From contig LSRX01000338.1 of the NCBI GenBank assembly GCA_001939145.1, positions 266,630-330,629 of the forward strand: a DNA stretch of 64,000 nt, written 5' to 3'. The position numbers and the translations under genes were made by a program. Under the pieces are notes generated by a model that searched no databases, had not been told where the DNA came from, and saw only the letters and a program-made list of their open reading frames with translations. Position 1 is the stretch's first letter; the number at the start of each line of letters is the position of its first letter. This document shows positions 34,830 through 47,759 of this stretch, piece after piece. The stretch comes from Symbiodinium microadriaticum (taxonomy: Eukaryota; Sar; Dinophyceae; Suessiales; Symbiodiniaceae).

Positions 34830-36480
34830 GGATTTAGGGTTTCGGCTCCTGTGGGACAGCGGAACGTCGCCACATACAACCCAAGACAATCATGGCGTTT
34901 GTATAAGAAGATTCTTGGACTGGCCCAAGCAACGACAGTCTGAACAAAACAATCCGAGAACCCTGAATTGTCAGCCCTACAGGCCTGATGAACCAAAGAG
35001 CAGGTCCGGCCTCTTGCCAATGATGTCTGCCACGGTGTTCCGGGAACTTGCCCGGTTCATGGGGAGGCGCCGGCAAGCCGCTGCTCCTGCGGTTTGAGCT
35101 ATCCACAGCCCAAAACATTCCCAAACCGAAAGCTGCCTGCACAAAGTGCACAGCACGAACGTGCAGCGCTTAATGGCGAGACAAGGTTTGGACCACCAAC
35201 AGCAAGTTTTGACTGGAAATAGTAACAACCCACCCACTACCAAGCTGTCATAAGCATTTGTTGGTGTGGTAGGGGGCAGTAAGTTTGAAAAACATCGAAG
35301 TCCATAATGCAGATTATGAAGGTTTGAGGCTTACAGTGGTGCTAGCGCTCCGAGAATTGTTGGCTCCCGCATGGCAGCCCCCGAAGGTACCACATGGCAG
35401 GTTTGTTTCTGTCATGTCACGAGCTCGGAGAAAGAGAACTTCTTGAATGCAACATTTGAGGCTGAAATTTCAACAATTATTCCTCGAATACAAACCCTGA
35501 GTCTACACGTCCTAGGCCCCTAGACAATATCGACATGATGATGACTAAGCCTTAAGCCTGACAGGGATACTTTGGTCCACACTCATATTAATTCCACAGC
35601 TATCGGTTGCATTATGGCTGCTACCATCATTACGATTAGTACAACCATGGTTATAACATGTTACGGCGATAACCTGTTAAGACCTCTTTCGCTGACTGAC
35701 TATCAAAGGCCCATCCGACAAAACAACGAGCCATTTTGGACTCTCATGATCAGGCTCTATCAAGGCAAGCTGCTAATTACCACTGTTCTCCTGTTGCCGT
35801 TGCTGGAAGGTCGAAGAATGAGCTAGGCCAAGTGTAGCAAAAGAACCTACTAGCGAAGCTGAAAACCTCGCAGGCTAAAGGATGCACATGAGTACACAGC
35901 CCCTCAACGCTAGATCCGTAAGCCCTCTACGGCTCGCCAAGGCCCTTCAGACCCGCTCCTCAAGCCTTGCCGCGTAGCGCACCATCGCCTTGAACAAGTT
36001 TGAGAATTTTCGGTAGAGTTAAGCGCGGGCTTTGACAAGCAAAGCTTAGGGCCTAGGGCTGAGGGCACAGGATCTATGGTGTAAGGGTGCTGAGACTCGC
36101 TGCGCAGCACAGTCGGAGGTGCCAGGGGCTTAGGAAGCAAGGGGCTGAACATGTTCGTCCCTCGAGTCCGGGCGTTTAGCAGAGCAGCTTCTGGAGTTCG
36201 GGGTTTGTGAACTCTGTCGTCGAGGACTTCAGGAGTAGTTGCTGTAATTCGAGGAAAACAAGAGAGGGCTGTTCTTGGGATGTGAGGCCGGCTGTCAGCA
36301 TTCATAATTTTCATTAATAAAAGTAACAATAGCCGACGTCGTCGTATACAGCAGTAGTCCTTGTCGTGGCTCTATCACTGCCGCTGTTGTCACATGGCCT
36401 CACGGCGAATAAGTAATTAGCCGAAACAACGCATGAGGCCAATGAGGCATTGAGCTCGCTGCATCGAGACATGCACATAC
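34830..36480. other. No gene resolved
   Basis: 34980-35098 minus has an exon-like stretch (NRASSRNTVADIIGKRPDLL before a GTAGGG word), but an overlapping frame is equally open. The rest is mixed sequence. Confidence 0.35.
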
Positions 36481-36519
36481 AGCGAGCATGCACACACAGA
36501 GACAGAGTGTGCATGCAAG

Positions 36520-37106
36520 GATGTGTGTGTGTGTGTGTGCGTGTTTGCGTGAATATGATACAACATAACTTCCTATACGATACTATAATATGCTAAAACA
36601 TAATATAGTATAGCATGTTACAACATAGTTTAAGCTATTGCAGGATGATATATCATACCAATGCATGTAATATATATATATATATATATTACGTACATCA
36701 TTATATACTATAACATGAACAATATGACATAAAATGATACAGTATGATATAGTATTATATAACATAGTATAATAGACTAGAATAGACTAGACTAGAATAG
36801 GATACGCTACAATGATTATAACATAAACTCATGCTGTATGTATGTATGTATGTATGCATGCATGTATGTATGTGTGTCTATGTATGCATGCATGTATGCA
36901 TGCATGTCTATGTGTGTCTATGTATCTATGTATGTATGTATGTATGTAACTATGTATGTAACTATGTCTGTGGGCCTATGTGTCTATCTATGTATGTCGG
37001 TATGTCTGTATGCCTGTATGCCTGTATGTCTGTATGTCTGTATGTCTGTATGTCTGTATGTATGTATGTATGTATGTATGTATGTATGTATGTATGTATG
37101 TGTGTA

Positions 37107-37137
<31 letters not shown>

Positions 37138-37365
37138 ATGTATGTATGTATGTATGTATGTATGTATGTATGTATGTATGTANACATAAACTCATGCTGT
37201 ATGTATGTATGTATGTATGTATGTATGTATGTATGTATGTATACGTGTACGTTTTGCGTACGCAGAATGTATATTTGTATCTATGTATACATGTATGTTT
37301 GTGCGTACACCGAATGTATGCCTGTATGTATGTATGTATGTAGGTATTTTCTTTTGCGTACACAG
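36520..37365. repeat. AT-rich pentamer tract and long TATG array
   Basis: GT run, then degenerate ATAGACTAGA/ATATAGTATA words (36550-36820), then about 400 bases of (TATG)n with GTCTGTAT and GCATG variants. The single N at 37183 is followed by a copy of the sequence at 36821. A TGCGTAC word recurs every ~50 bases near 37250-37365. Confidence 0.95.
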
Positions 37366-37399
37366 GTAATACATGTTACCTTGAGCGGTGCAGGTTCTG

Positions 37400-39060
37400 T
37401 CACGGCCGTAAGAGCGCAGGTCTTTGGATGTATGTACATTCATACATTACATGTAATCTTTTGGGCATGACAACTCAACACCGAAACAGGAGCATCCCTG
37501 TACATTCAGGAAGATGAAATGCGAGGGAACACTAATTAACACACATTTGGAACCGCAGACCATCACGAGACACCAATTGCAATCGTAGACGCGGGAAGAA
37601 CATTGTTTTCTCTCGAAGGCCATATTAACAATCCAGCCCCACAAGCCTCGAAATCAATCCTGCAACATGAAAAAGACACTTGGCCTCGCCCGTGCGCGCC
37701 CGCGGGCCCAAGGCCCCCGGCTGGGGGAGTTTGAGCCACCACGGCTTCACGGGGTCTTGTGGTTTGCAGGGTTTTGCTTCACGTTCTTGTGCTCAAAATG
37801 CATGGGTTGACCATGTGGTTCCAAAGTGACAAGGTTTCACTGTCATGAGCCGAGAATTTGGGTTTGGGGTGCAGGGATTCCGGATCTCGAGTTTCAGGTC
37901 TTCAACATGGGGGTGATTCAAGCTGCGAGTGGGACGTTGTTGGAGGTCCAGCTCGGCGGCAGTGAAGCCGAGACTTTCGCAGGCTTCGTTACAAAGGGCC
38001 ACGCTGCTGAACCATGCGGCTAGAGGGCACTTCAGGTGCAGAACGCAAGGCGAAGGGCTTTGAATTGAAGGTTCATAGTGTCGGGGCTCTGGACTTTCAG
38101 GTTTGGGCCTTCCGGTCCGTAGCTTGGGGCAGTTCGAAAAGGCTCTATCAGAGGTGCCTCGGGATGTCTCGACAAACGGCTGTCTAAACGGCACTCTTCG
38201 ATGTGCTGGCTGGATAGAGCTCGAAACCATGCGCCATGTACCTACGATTATACAATCGGCGCCTTTTTAAGGCCGGTGTGAAGGCCTTCTGAACTCAGAA
38301 CGTGGTACGAGTGCGAGACAAGCTTATGTTGCATTCAAGCCTACGTCGCAGAAAGCAGGATGTAGCTGATCCGGCTGATCCCTTGGCCTTCTCACTGCAC
38401 TCTGCTGTCTTGGGCTCCGAATCCTCGGCCTCCACGGCTTTCTGATCCACCCCCTTCCCGGACATTGCATCGTTTACAAACAACCGAATGTATCAAAGAG
38501 GTCGCAAGGGTCCGATTGACGAGACGCATAGATGTCAAGGAAACAGCATGCCACGCATAAGTAGGCATCGTGGACGGACACCCAGCATGCGATAAGACGT
38601 CAAGCTGGGCCAAGACTGCGTGCACAAACATGGTGTTTTTTGCGAACGATGGCCATGAGCAAAACGAATACGGTAAAACTCATGCTGACGGCTATGAGCG
38701 CTGGCTTTGGCGGTGGTGGTGGTGGTGGCAGTGGCGGAACAAAGGGTCATGAGGTCATGTTACGGACGAGAAAAGGACGAGCTCGGCGTCTTGACGATAA
38801 TCGGGCTCCTGTCGATAAGTGACAGCGATGCTAATTTTGAGATGTTATAGGTTGTTATGATTTACGCTGACGAAGAGAATTTATAGACCCCTAGTCGTAG
38901 TACCGATGTCGCCATGGCGCTTGCATGGCAATAAAGCCAAGCTGGCATGTGGTTTCTTCTCGCCGTCGTGTCTTCGAATAGCCACTATCTCCGATGCTGA
39001 GGTACGACTGGCTAACCACCTGGTTTTCGAATCACAACTGATCGTATACAATCGTGCCTT
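37400..39060. other. No gene resolved; both strands open near 37.9 kb
   Basis: 37898-38023 plus follows a GAGTTTCAG acceptor and reads VFNMGVIQAASGTLLEVQLG to a stop. The antisense frame (EACESLGFTAAELDLQQRPT...) is equally protein-like. One is probably a real exon; I cannot say which. Confidence 0.35.
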
Positions 39061-39066
39061 AAAGGA

Positions 39067-39156
39067 CGCCAACTGTAGTTTCTGTAATGTCAACTCTTGA
39101 TGAATAAATTACGTCAACTGTAGTTTCCGTATAATGTCAACTCTTGATTAATAAAC
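39067..39156. repeat. 44-45 base tandem duplication
   Basis: CAACTGTAGTTTCTGTAATG...AATAAA is repeated from 39112 with a TA insertion and a few substitutions. Confidence 0.85.
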
Positions 39157-39764
39157 CCCCTTTGGTTAAAGGCATCCCGCGTGGGCCGTGGACCTGTCTT
39201 CCACAACAGCCCCACCTCTTGAGCACTGGAAACCCTTAACAAAAGCCCCTCCCAATTCGATTAATGGCCCTGCGTCCCATGAAGCCTCCCAAATTGAATT
39301 CTAGTCTTCAGGCTTGGCGGGGGTCTGTGATTTCTTTTGGATTTTGGTTTTCTTGTTAAAAGATATTTGGGGCTCGCCGATCTGGGCCGCCGGCCGACGA
39401 GGGGGAGGGGGAGTTCCCATTTATCATTAAGCATTGGTTCTGTGGTCCAAGACCAGGATTGCAGGATTGCGAGCTCAGCAGGGAATCTCGCATGATGTTG
39501 GGGTGTGACGCATGAGCAGGAGCAGCGATTGAAGCAAGCGGGAAATCGCTTTTTGAAAGGTCAACGCGGCCGCGCTGGAAGGAAAACCGAATTCAAACAT
39601 CACCTGTCTTGTCCCAACACTATGCAAAACAGTCATTCAGTACATACAAATCCGATTGCAGCAGCGCATGCTTCACCAAAAGTGGTTATCGATTGCTCGG
39701 CCCCGGCTGAGCAGACGACGCAGTCAGTTTTGAAAAGACTGCGAATGGAATCCTGGCTGTTCAG

Positions 39765-39960
39765 TCAGAGCAGCAGCAGTAGCAGGAGTAGTGAAGTGGT
39801 GGTAGTAGTGGTGGCAATAGTAATAATGGTAGCAGTAGTGGTAGGAGTAGTATATAGTAGGACTAGGTCGCAGCAGCGGCAGAACTAGCTGAAGTAGCAC
39901 AGGAGTTGCAGTGTCGTCGTCGTCGTCGTCGTCATCGGTGTAGTGGCGGTGGCAGCAGTA
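39765..39960. repeat. AGC/AGT and GTC trinucleotide tracts
   Basis: Imperfect (AGC/AGT/GGT)n followed by a short (GTC)n near 39914-39932. Confidence 0.9.
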
Positions 39961-40632
39961 CTAGTAAGTAGTAAGGTTATGCACATGTGGTCGTAGCTGT
40001 AGCCCTCGCTGTTGCTGTTGCTGCTGCTGCCGCGTTGTGATTGCTCCTGGATGTTGCAGTTCAAGCCTGTTTGTCGTTCTAGTCCTGGTAGTACTGCTAG
40101 TACTGGAAGTGATAGTGGTAATGCGGAAGAAGCGGCAGCAACAGGAACAGTCGGGGCAGTAGTTGATGGGGCTGCTGGTCACGCTCTGTTGCTGTTGCTA
40201 CTGCTTCTGTTGTAGCCGTTGCCTCTGCAGGTTGTCGTCCGAAATCTTACAGCTTCAGTTCAAAAGGGATGTAAATACGATTCGAGGTCGCTAAAGAACG
40301 TGTCATGCCGTACTGTATGATGTCAGTTTCGGGTTTCAGGTTCAGGATCCTCAACGCTCAGTCCTTCTCCTACGAATGCAATCCGAAGGCTTTCAAAATC
40401 AGAGGGTTTTGTCTAGTACAATGGATCCTTGTTACAAGGACCCCAAAATAAGGTACCCCCCCTATTTTCCGAAGCCCCCCATGTAGTAAAGGCGAGCCCT
40501 GGCCAGCAGAGTCATAGCTGGTCGAGTCCTGTGCGCAGCCCAGATAACAAACCCTGAGGGAAACCGTCATAAACCGAATTTGGGGGTTTAGGGTTTAGGG
40601 GGGCCTTCTTGATTGTAGGCCTGACCATAGTA

Positions 40633-40652
40633 CCCCCCCCCCCCCCCCCCCC
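40633..40652. repeat. 20-base C homopolymer
   Basis: Uninterrupted C run; its length is prone to assembly error. Confidence 0.9.
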
Positions 40653-40659
40653 ATCCCAG

Positions 40660-42600
40660 AAATCAGCATTGCAACATGGATCCATCCTAATTTCAAGTTC
40701 TTAACAAAAGGCTTATCAACGAGAAGTCGGTTTACCCAACAAACTCATTAACCGTGCCGCAGCGAGCCCCAGCACAGTGACAACTGCTCTGTCTATTGTC
40801 ATGGCTGGTTCTGGGCAGGACCAGACCGTTCTTGGAAATGTCATGACATTCTAAAAGTTCAAGTACAGCACAACGAAGTCAAATCCCATGCGGCAAAAAC
40901 GCGTTTCATGTCATGTAGCATGATATAACATCAAACCCCGAACTCTGAACCCTGGACCCTGATTCAGGCATCTCCTAAACCCCTGGCCCTAGACCCTGCA
41001 GAAGCCGCGAGAGCTCGTTTTGTCTCGTCAGCGATCGTCAAAGGCAAAGCTCACGGGACTCTCCTGCGAGGCCGAAGCTCGCAAAACATGCTTGGACATG
41101 CTGTCTGTCTGAAAGGCTACGAACCCCACAAAACTTCCTTCAAAACCCCTCATTCAAGGCCCTGTAAGCCCTGAACCTCTTTCATAGCCCGTCCTTGTTC
41201 CAAGAGAGCGTGCCTTCCTGCGAGTCCACGGCCCCCCAGCGACAGGAGATGTCGGAGGCCTTGCGAAATCTCCAATGATCTTTTCTGCGGGATTGTATAT
41301 AAAGCGTGTATAAAACTATAAAACTATTGTACGGGGCTGTAAGCGGTTAAAGGGGTCTGGCCGGGTATATAGAGGCTTTCACGAATTTCTTAACATGGAT
41401 TTCCTTGGTTTTGCACCAGAGTGCACAGGGGTAAGGATTCAGGGATGCGAGGTTTAGCACTGCAGCGCAAACTGACGAGGTCTTACAGCGACTGTTGACA
41501 GCCGGGTACGTAAGAGATGAAGGCTTTGTCATCATTGGGTTCCTGTGCATGGTGTGGGCCGAGGTATTACAAGGCCCCTTTTGCGATTTGCGCGCAGAAC
41601 GGTGGTTTGCTGGCTGCTGCGGGGTAGAACCATGTTGCTCAACAGCTGTGGCCTGTTGTAGCACAGGACTGGTTCATAGGTCGAACTATGTAGAAGTTGT
41701 TGGGTGGTAAACCGGGCTATCGTATGCGGGTCAGATTTGAAAATAAGCTCACACACACACACACAGACAAACACTCTATGGGCCACGTGTGTGCGAGCTG
41801 TTCGAAGCTCCGGCCTCAGAACAAATTTCGATTCTGCTCCGAGCAAGCCTTCCGCTTGCATTGTCTTGTCACACAGTTGGTCGTGAAGACCTAGTACATG
41901 ACAGAAGTTCGTCTGAAGAAATGCCTGTGGGCGTGCCCTAGGCTTGACCTAAACCTGTGAGACGAAGTGCTCCAGCTTTCCCTTGAACAGCATGCATGTG
42001 ACTACCTGCAGCCAGCACTAACGAGTCTTTGGCCAGACAGGGTCTCGCAGCTGGGACATATATTCCACGACATGAGCAAGACCTGGCAGCTTGAAGAGCT
42101 GCATGGAGGCACCAAGCCCAAACTCCGAACGCCTGAACCTCTACCCTGCCCAGGCCCAGCCTACTGCATCCAGGAACCCCCAGGTTCTTAAAACAGTGAC
42201 GAATCTACAAAGAAGTCATGCATGCTTCGGCGGAGGCCTTGGAGTTCAGTGACGGCTCCTGAAGAAGATGGTGAGATGTGGTGGAATTTAGAGATCTAGG
42301 GCTTGTAAAATGTACTGCTCAAGGAGTAGGGTTTGGGAACTGTTTTTTCTGCCTCCCGCCTGGCTAGGACTTGGGGTTTAACGGCTTGCGATTTCCGAAT
42401 TAAGGGTTTCAAGTGTCGGGATTGGCGGATCAGGATTTCAGCATCTAATCTGAACAAGCAAGACATGGCTTTGGCATCGTATGCTGCTCGCTCAACAAAC
42501 CACTTCGACAACGTCACCGAGAACTGCGCTGCCTTCGAAATGGCTTTTAGTAGAGGATGCACAGCAGACCCTCAACCCTCATACACCCTATTACTAAACT
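40660..42600. other. No gene resolved
   Basis: Mixed sequence; CCCTAAA-like words at 42590-42675 lead into the trinucleotide field. No supportable exon. Confidence 0.35.
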
Positions 42601-42849
42601 TCCTAAGCCCTACACCCCTAAACCCTAAACGGCCCTGAAACCCTAAACCCCCAAACCCGAAACCCTACACCCCTAAACCGTAAATTTCGGGCCTGAGAGC
42701 AGACGGCGAAGGCTCGGCCCCGACTTGCGGCGGAGGCGGCGACGAGGCGCCCGGGAGACAGGTCCAAGGAGTCAGAGAAGGAGAGACCTGAGATGAATGC
42801 CGGACTGCCAGAGAGTAACCTATAAAGTACAACAAGTAGAACTAAAAGA

Positions 42850-42866
42850 AACAATGCCAACAACAA

Positions 42867-42906
<40 letters not shown>

Positions 42907-43032
42907 CGCAACCGCAACCGCAACCGCAACCGCAACCCCAACCGCAACAGCAACAAGAAAACCAGCAGCAGCACCACCAGCACCACCAGCACCACCAACA
43001 GCACCGCCAGCACCGCCAGCACCGCCAGCACC

Positions 43033-43064
<32 letters not shown>

Positions 43065-43101
43065 CAGCAACAATGATACTACTACTACTACTACTACTAC
43101 A

Positions 43102-43142
<41 letters not shown>

Positions 43143-43143
43143 G

Positions 43144-43182
<39 letters not shown>

Positions 43183-43207
43183 GCTGCTACTGCTGCTGCT
43201 GCTACTG

Positions 43208-43251
<44 letters not shown>

Positions 43252-43252
43252 G

Positions 43253-43283
<31 letters not shown>

Positions 43284-43288
43284 GACTG

Positions 43289-43324
<36 letters not shown>

Positions 43325-43342
43325 CTACTACTACTACTACTT

Positions 43343-43390
<48 letters not shown>

Positions 43391-43392
43391 GT
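42850..43392. repeat. 540-bp trinucleotide field
   Basis: Successive blocks of (CAACAG)n, (CAACCG)n, (CACCAGCAC)n, (CAA)n and then about 310 bases of (CTA/ACT)n with GCT and CCT variants. Long Leu, Ser, Val, Ala or Thr frames here are not genes. Confidence 0.97.
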
Positions 43393-43589
43393 AACAACAA
43401 TAATTCCTACTAGCCACAATATAGCTAAACTAATATCAGGACCACTAATAACAAGCCGACTTTCGCGCTTGCACGCTTAGGTACATACAGGTGCGTACAC
43501 ATGCATACAAAAAGCCGATCAATAGAAACGAAGGAGAGGGAGAAAGAGACGGTGTGTGCGCAAACCGTTGTTGCAAAAACTACTGTTCT

Positions 43590-44362
43590 GTTCATGTGCA
43601 TACCTATACATACACATATATATACATATATATATATATGTATATGTACATATATACTCATACTTAAAACACAAGTACGTACATATTCAATAAACAGTAT
43701 GCATGTATTGGTGCATTAGTGTATACAAGTACGTATGAAACGACGTACGCACGTATGTAACAATGCCTTTATGTACGTACCTATGTATGTGCGTATGTAC
43801 ATATGTATGTAGGTATGATGCATGTACGTATGTATGTATGTATGTATGGACGCATTTGAAGGCGGCTTCACGTGTATGCATGAATGTATGTATTTCTTTG
43901 TGTGTTCTGGCGTGAAACATTCTGCCATGTCATGTTGCGATATCTTGTGCTATGTAAGGAGGCATGCATGGATGTAAACATGCATACATATATATATATA
44001 CATATATATATACACACGTATACATATATAGATATATATATATATGTCGCCAACGTGTATGTTTGAAGGCGTGTGTGTGTATATGTATGTATGCATGTGT
44101 GTATGTATGTATGTATGTATGTATGTATGTATGTATGTATGCATGTATGAATGTAGTACGTATGTATGCGTGTATTTAAGTAAGTATGTATGTATGTATG
44201 TATGTATGCATGTATTTAAGTACGCATGTATGTAAAAATTACGTTTGTAAGTATGTATGTAAGTATGTATGTATGTATGTATGTATGTATGTATGTGCGT
44301 ATGTATAAAACTATGTATTTACGTATGCATGCATGCACTATGTATGTACGTATGTATGTATG

Positions 44363-44393
<31 letters not shown>

Positions 44394-44440
44394 CGTATGT
44401 GCAATATGCGCGTGTGTGTGTCAATGTGTGTACGTGCACG
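43590..44440. repeat. TATG/TATA/GTAC microsatellite field
   Basis: About 850 bases of (TATG)n, (TA)n and GTACGTATG variants with local palindromes. Confidence 0.95.
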
Positions 44441-44449
44441 GGCCGGTGT

Positions 44450-46320
44450 ACATCTGCATGTGTGGTGTGTACGCATGGTTGTCTTTGATGCTCATTGAGA
44501 TTTCAGGTATACATGTATACATACATAGCATGCTCGTGCACACATAAAACATACATGCGCGTGACCATGAATACCAGACCCTGATGACGGGCTCATTGCA
44601 GGTGAGGTGCGGGCATAATCAGGCCCCGGAAGCACAGTGCCCAAACGGCAGGAGACGAGCGATGCAGGGCCCTGTTGCAAGAGTTGACAATTACGGCTTA
44701 GGATTGGTTTTCGACTCTCACTCTCGCACAAGGCAGGCAAGCCTCCACACATAAGTGTGGTTTCGACTCAAACACTCCCACAAGGCAGGCATGGCATACA
44801 GCGTCCGAGATTACTATAAGTTTGGTTTAGGGTTTGAGGCTTAAGGGGCCCAAGACCAGAACATTTCTCGAATGGAAAGCGGACAACCTGCTCGAAGCAA
44901 ATGAGGAAGCGGTTGTCTCCCATCCGAGCCAACCTTCCAAGGCAGTTTCAAGCACATATTTGCATGTTGATGGCTCAATGATTCGAAGGTGGGAGGTACA
45001 GAAACTTGTGCTAGAAAGTGGGTTTGCAATCAGGTTACCTACACATGCTGGAATCCCCTATATCGCAACGACTACGTCAGCCACTAGCCCGGTTTTCCGA
45101 ACAGCTTTTGGGTCTCACAGGGGTGAAAGCAAATGTAAGATCCGGGGATCAAAAACCAGTCTTTCATTTTCAAGATCTTGCCTTCTCTAAGATTGAGGCT
45201 TAAGGGCTCCGCACTTCCAGCGCTGAACTTCGAGTTCGGATTTAGGGTGTCTTCTGGGATAAACTTCTCAGTTTTCGAGTTCCGCAGGCATGTTTCAGAG
45301 TTGACGGTACTCAGCCGCTGGAGGTTTGCACATGCAGGGCTTGCCGGATATGGGACGAGCACTCGGTCTGCGAGTTGAAATCCTACTATCCGAAAGAGGG
45401 CAGTTCCACGATGCCGATAACTGTATGTACGAACTAACCCCTGGAGGTTCGGATCGTCTGGGCATTTCAAGACTGCAGTTTGCGGCGTTGGCACTGCGAC
45501 TCCAGGGCAGAGGGAAGCATGGAGAAGATAATGCACAGCCCACATCTTGCACTGTTTTCAATACTTCAGGAACGGAGGACCCTTCTCTGAACAAACCTGA
45601 ACAACTGGTTCGCTGAGATCAAGAGGGCAAGCAAACTTGACGGAATTCTCAACTCGGCAAAAGTCTCGTTTAAGGCCCTTCCCGTTGCGAACTGGATCCG
45701 GTTTGCTAGCGTTTTCTGTATGTCGGCTGATGCCAAAATCCTGTGATCACCTTAAGGGACCTAAAGGACCGGTGCAGCATGTCGATGGTGAGACCGGCAG
45801 TAACCGAGCTTGCGCAAACTGCTGCAAGGTAGCTCGAGGTGTTCCCCCACCTGAGCCCAGCATCAGGTCGGAAAGGCTCCTAATTGGCATGTTGCCTGTG
45901 GTTCTTCTTGAAGCAGCTTGGTCCCTGCGCCTAATTACATCTCACTGAGGCCTGAAGCCTGACGAGCACCTACAGCTCGCTCCCGTGACACCCCGGCTTT
46001 TCATGAACAGGCGGTGTCAGACGTGATTGCGACAGCCTCTATGATGACGGCCATGGTCAGGATGTTGATGCTGATCCCCTTCACATTGCTGCAGCTGTTG
46101 CTGCTTATGACTGTGATGACAACGATGATCTTGACGATAAAGGTGCATGCGATGTACTGTTATTGATGCCGTTGCTTGCTTCTTCGCTGATGCACGAGTC
46201 AGGACAGAAGTCCAGTTGAAGAACGTCTCTCCTCGCGAAATTACAGGGCTGGCTGTGAAGCCAGAAAAATCACATTCCAGAGGCACCATAAAGTAATGAA
46301 GGGCATGGTTTGTTATACTT
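44450..46320. other. No gene resolved
   Basis: Holds the second and third copies of the dispersed repeat (44710-44792) and otherwise mixed sequence with short conflicting frames. Confidence 0.35.
44710..44792 (+). repeat. Dispersed repeat, copies 2 and 3
   Basis: TTTCGACTCTCACTCTCGCA then CAAGGCAGGCAAGCCTCC (44710-44748), followed by a shorter variant from 44761 (TTTCGACTCAAACACTCCCA then CAAGGCAGGC). Confidence 0.75.
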
Positions 46321-46352
46321 TCTCCCCTCTACCCCCAAATGTGCAAATCGTG

Positions 46353-46545
46353 CACACACACACACATACACAGAGAGAGAGGGATAGAGAGAGAGAGAGA
46401 GAGAGAGAGATATATATATATATATATATATATTGCTATAAGATATGAAATAGCATTAGATTAGACAGATGAGATTAGATGAGATTAACTAGATTAGACT
46501 GGAGTAGTTTGTATACACATCCATGCATACAGTACACAGGCATGG

Positions 46546-46584
<39 letters not shown>
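46353..46584. repeat. CA, GA, TA and GATTA microsatellites
   Basis: (CA)n, (GA)n and (TA)n at 46353-46433, degenerate GATTAGA words at 46450-46505, and (TA)n at 46551-46583. Confidence 0.95.
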
Positions 46585-46587
<3 letters not shown>

Positions 46588-47620
46588 CCACCCCTCAACC
46601 AAATTGAACATATTCAGGCGCCATCAATTCGGGCACCCCGAGCTCTGAAAGCTGTACTTTGGCCCTACTAGAGCCAAGACTTCTGCAAAGCATCTGCCCC
46701 GAACCCTGGAAGCTGTGAAGCCCCTACAAAACCAAAACTTCAACGCCAAATGCCCCAACCTCCGCAAAGATCCCTTGGAGGCTAATAATAAGACCCGTCA
46801 TGGCAACCCTTAGAGTAACCCTTTATAGGATTACGAGAACCCTGGTTCCGCCTCGGTCTGCTCAAGGAAAGGAAGGGGCTCTCCCCAGGGCAGTGGTGGC
46901 AGAAGGCTGTCGAACAACTCGGCCTCTTTTTTTCCCGGCTTGGGCTTCTGGGTTTTGGGGCTTCGGGTTAGAGTTTCGGGTGCGGGGTTTGTGGTTTAGG
47001 TTTAGGGTTGTTGCTCCTTGTCTTGGGCTTGAGCACTTTTCCAAGGGCTTAATCATCGTCCCTGTAAGGGCTTGGGGTTGAGACCACAAAGCATAAACTC
47101 GTTCGTCCAGAGCCTACTTGCGACTCTACCATCGCTTATGCTGAGCTGAAATAGCTTCTTAGGCCACCGCAAAGCCTCATACCCGGTGTGTTGCTCTAAA
47201 CATCCTGTTACAGCTGACCATTAGGACAACACTTCCTTGCAACCATCTTCGAGAAGCAGAACCTATCTTAAGGCTGTCTTGGGGGCACTATTTTGGACAG
47301 CAGTCAACTCGAAAACATGTCGCAGGATACTGGCATGAAGGGTTATAATAAGGATAAAGCTTGTTTACGGCCGCGCAGGGTTGAGTTCAAGCTTCTGACG
47401 TACAGCAAAGAGATCCCGAACACGATGAGATTCCCGCCTCCGACTTTTTCACATCCGCCCGGCGGCCGTCTTCAACGGCCCGGACGGAGTCGCTGGAGGT
47501 CTTGTCAAGACCTCTTCTAGTTCGAGGGTTGGGGTTGAGGATTGTTTGGGGTGTTGAAATGAAGACAACGGCTATGATGTTGAATTACGCCTAGCCCTAC
47601 GATCGAAGGAACAAGAGCTG

Positions 47621-47750
47621 GCAGCCAGTAGTACTGAGGCCACCACCAACAACTACTCACACGACTAGCAGCTAGTAGTACTGCGGCCAACACAAAAAAA
47701 CTACTCAGACTACCGGCCAACAGCAACAACTACTCAGACTACTATCTGGA
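47621..47750. repeat. 45-50 base minisatellite, about three copies
   Basis: Units pair a CAACAACTACTCAGACTAC part with a GCTAGTAGTACTGCGGCC part. Confidence 0.75.
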
Positions 47751-47759
47751 AATAACCGA

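Noticed and set aside
36831-37470. Tyr/Val/Cys/Met repeat frames at TATG arrays (also 19.8, 30.6 and 44 kb)
   Set aside because: By-products of a 4-base repeat, in part reading through an N.
37793-38230. 145-residue minus frame opposite a plausible plus-strand terminal exon
   Set aside because: Mutually exclusive and unresolved; mentioned only as an open stretch.
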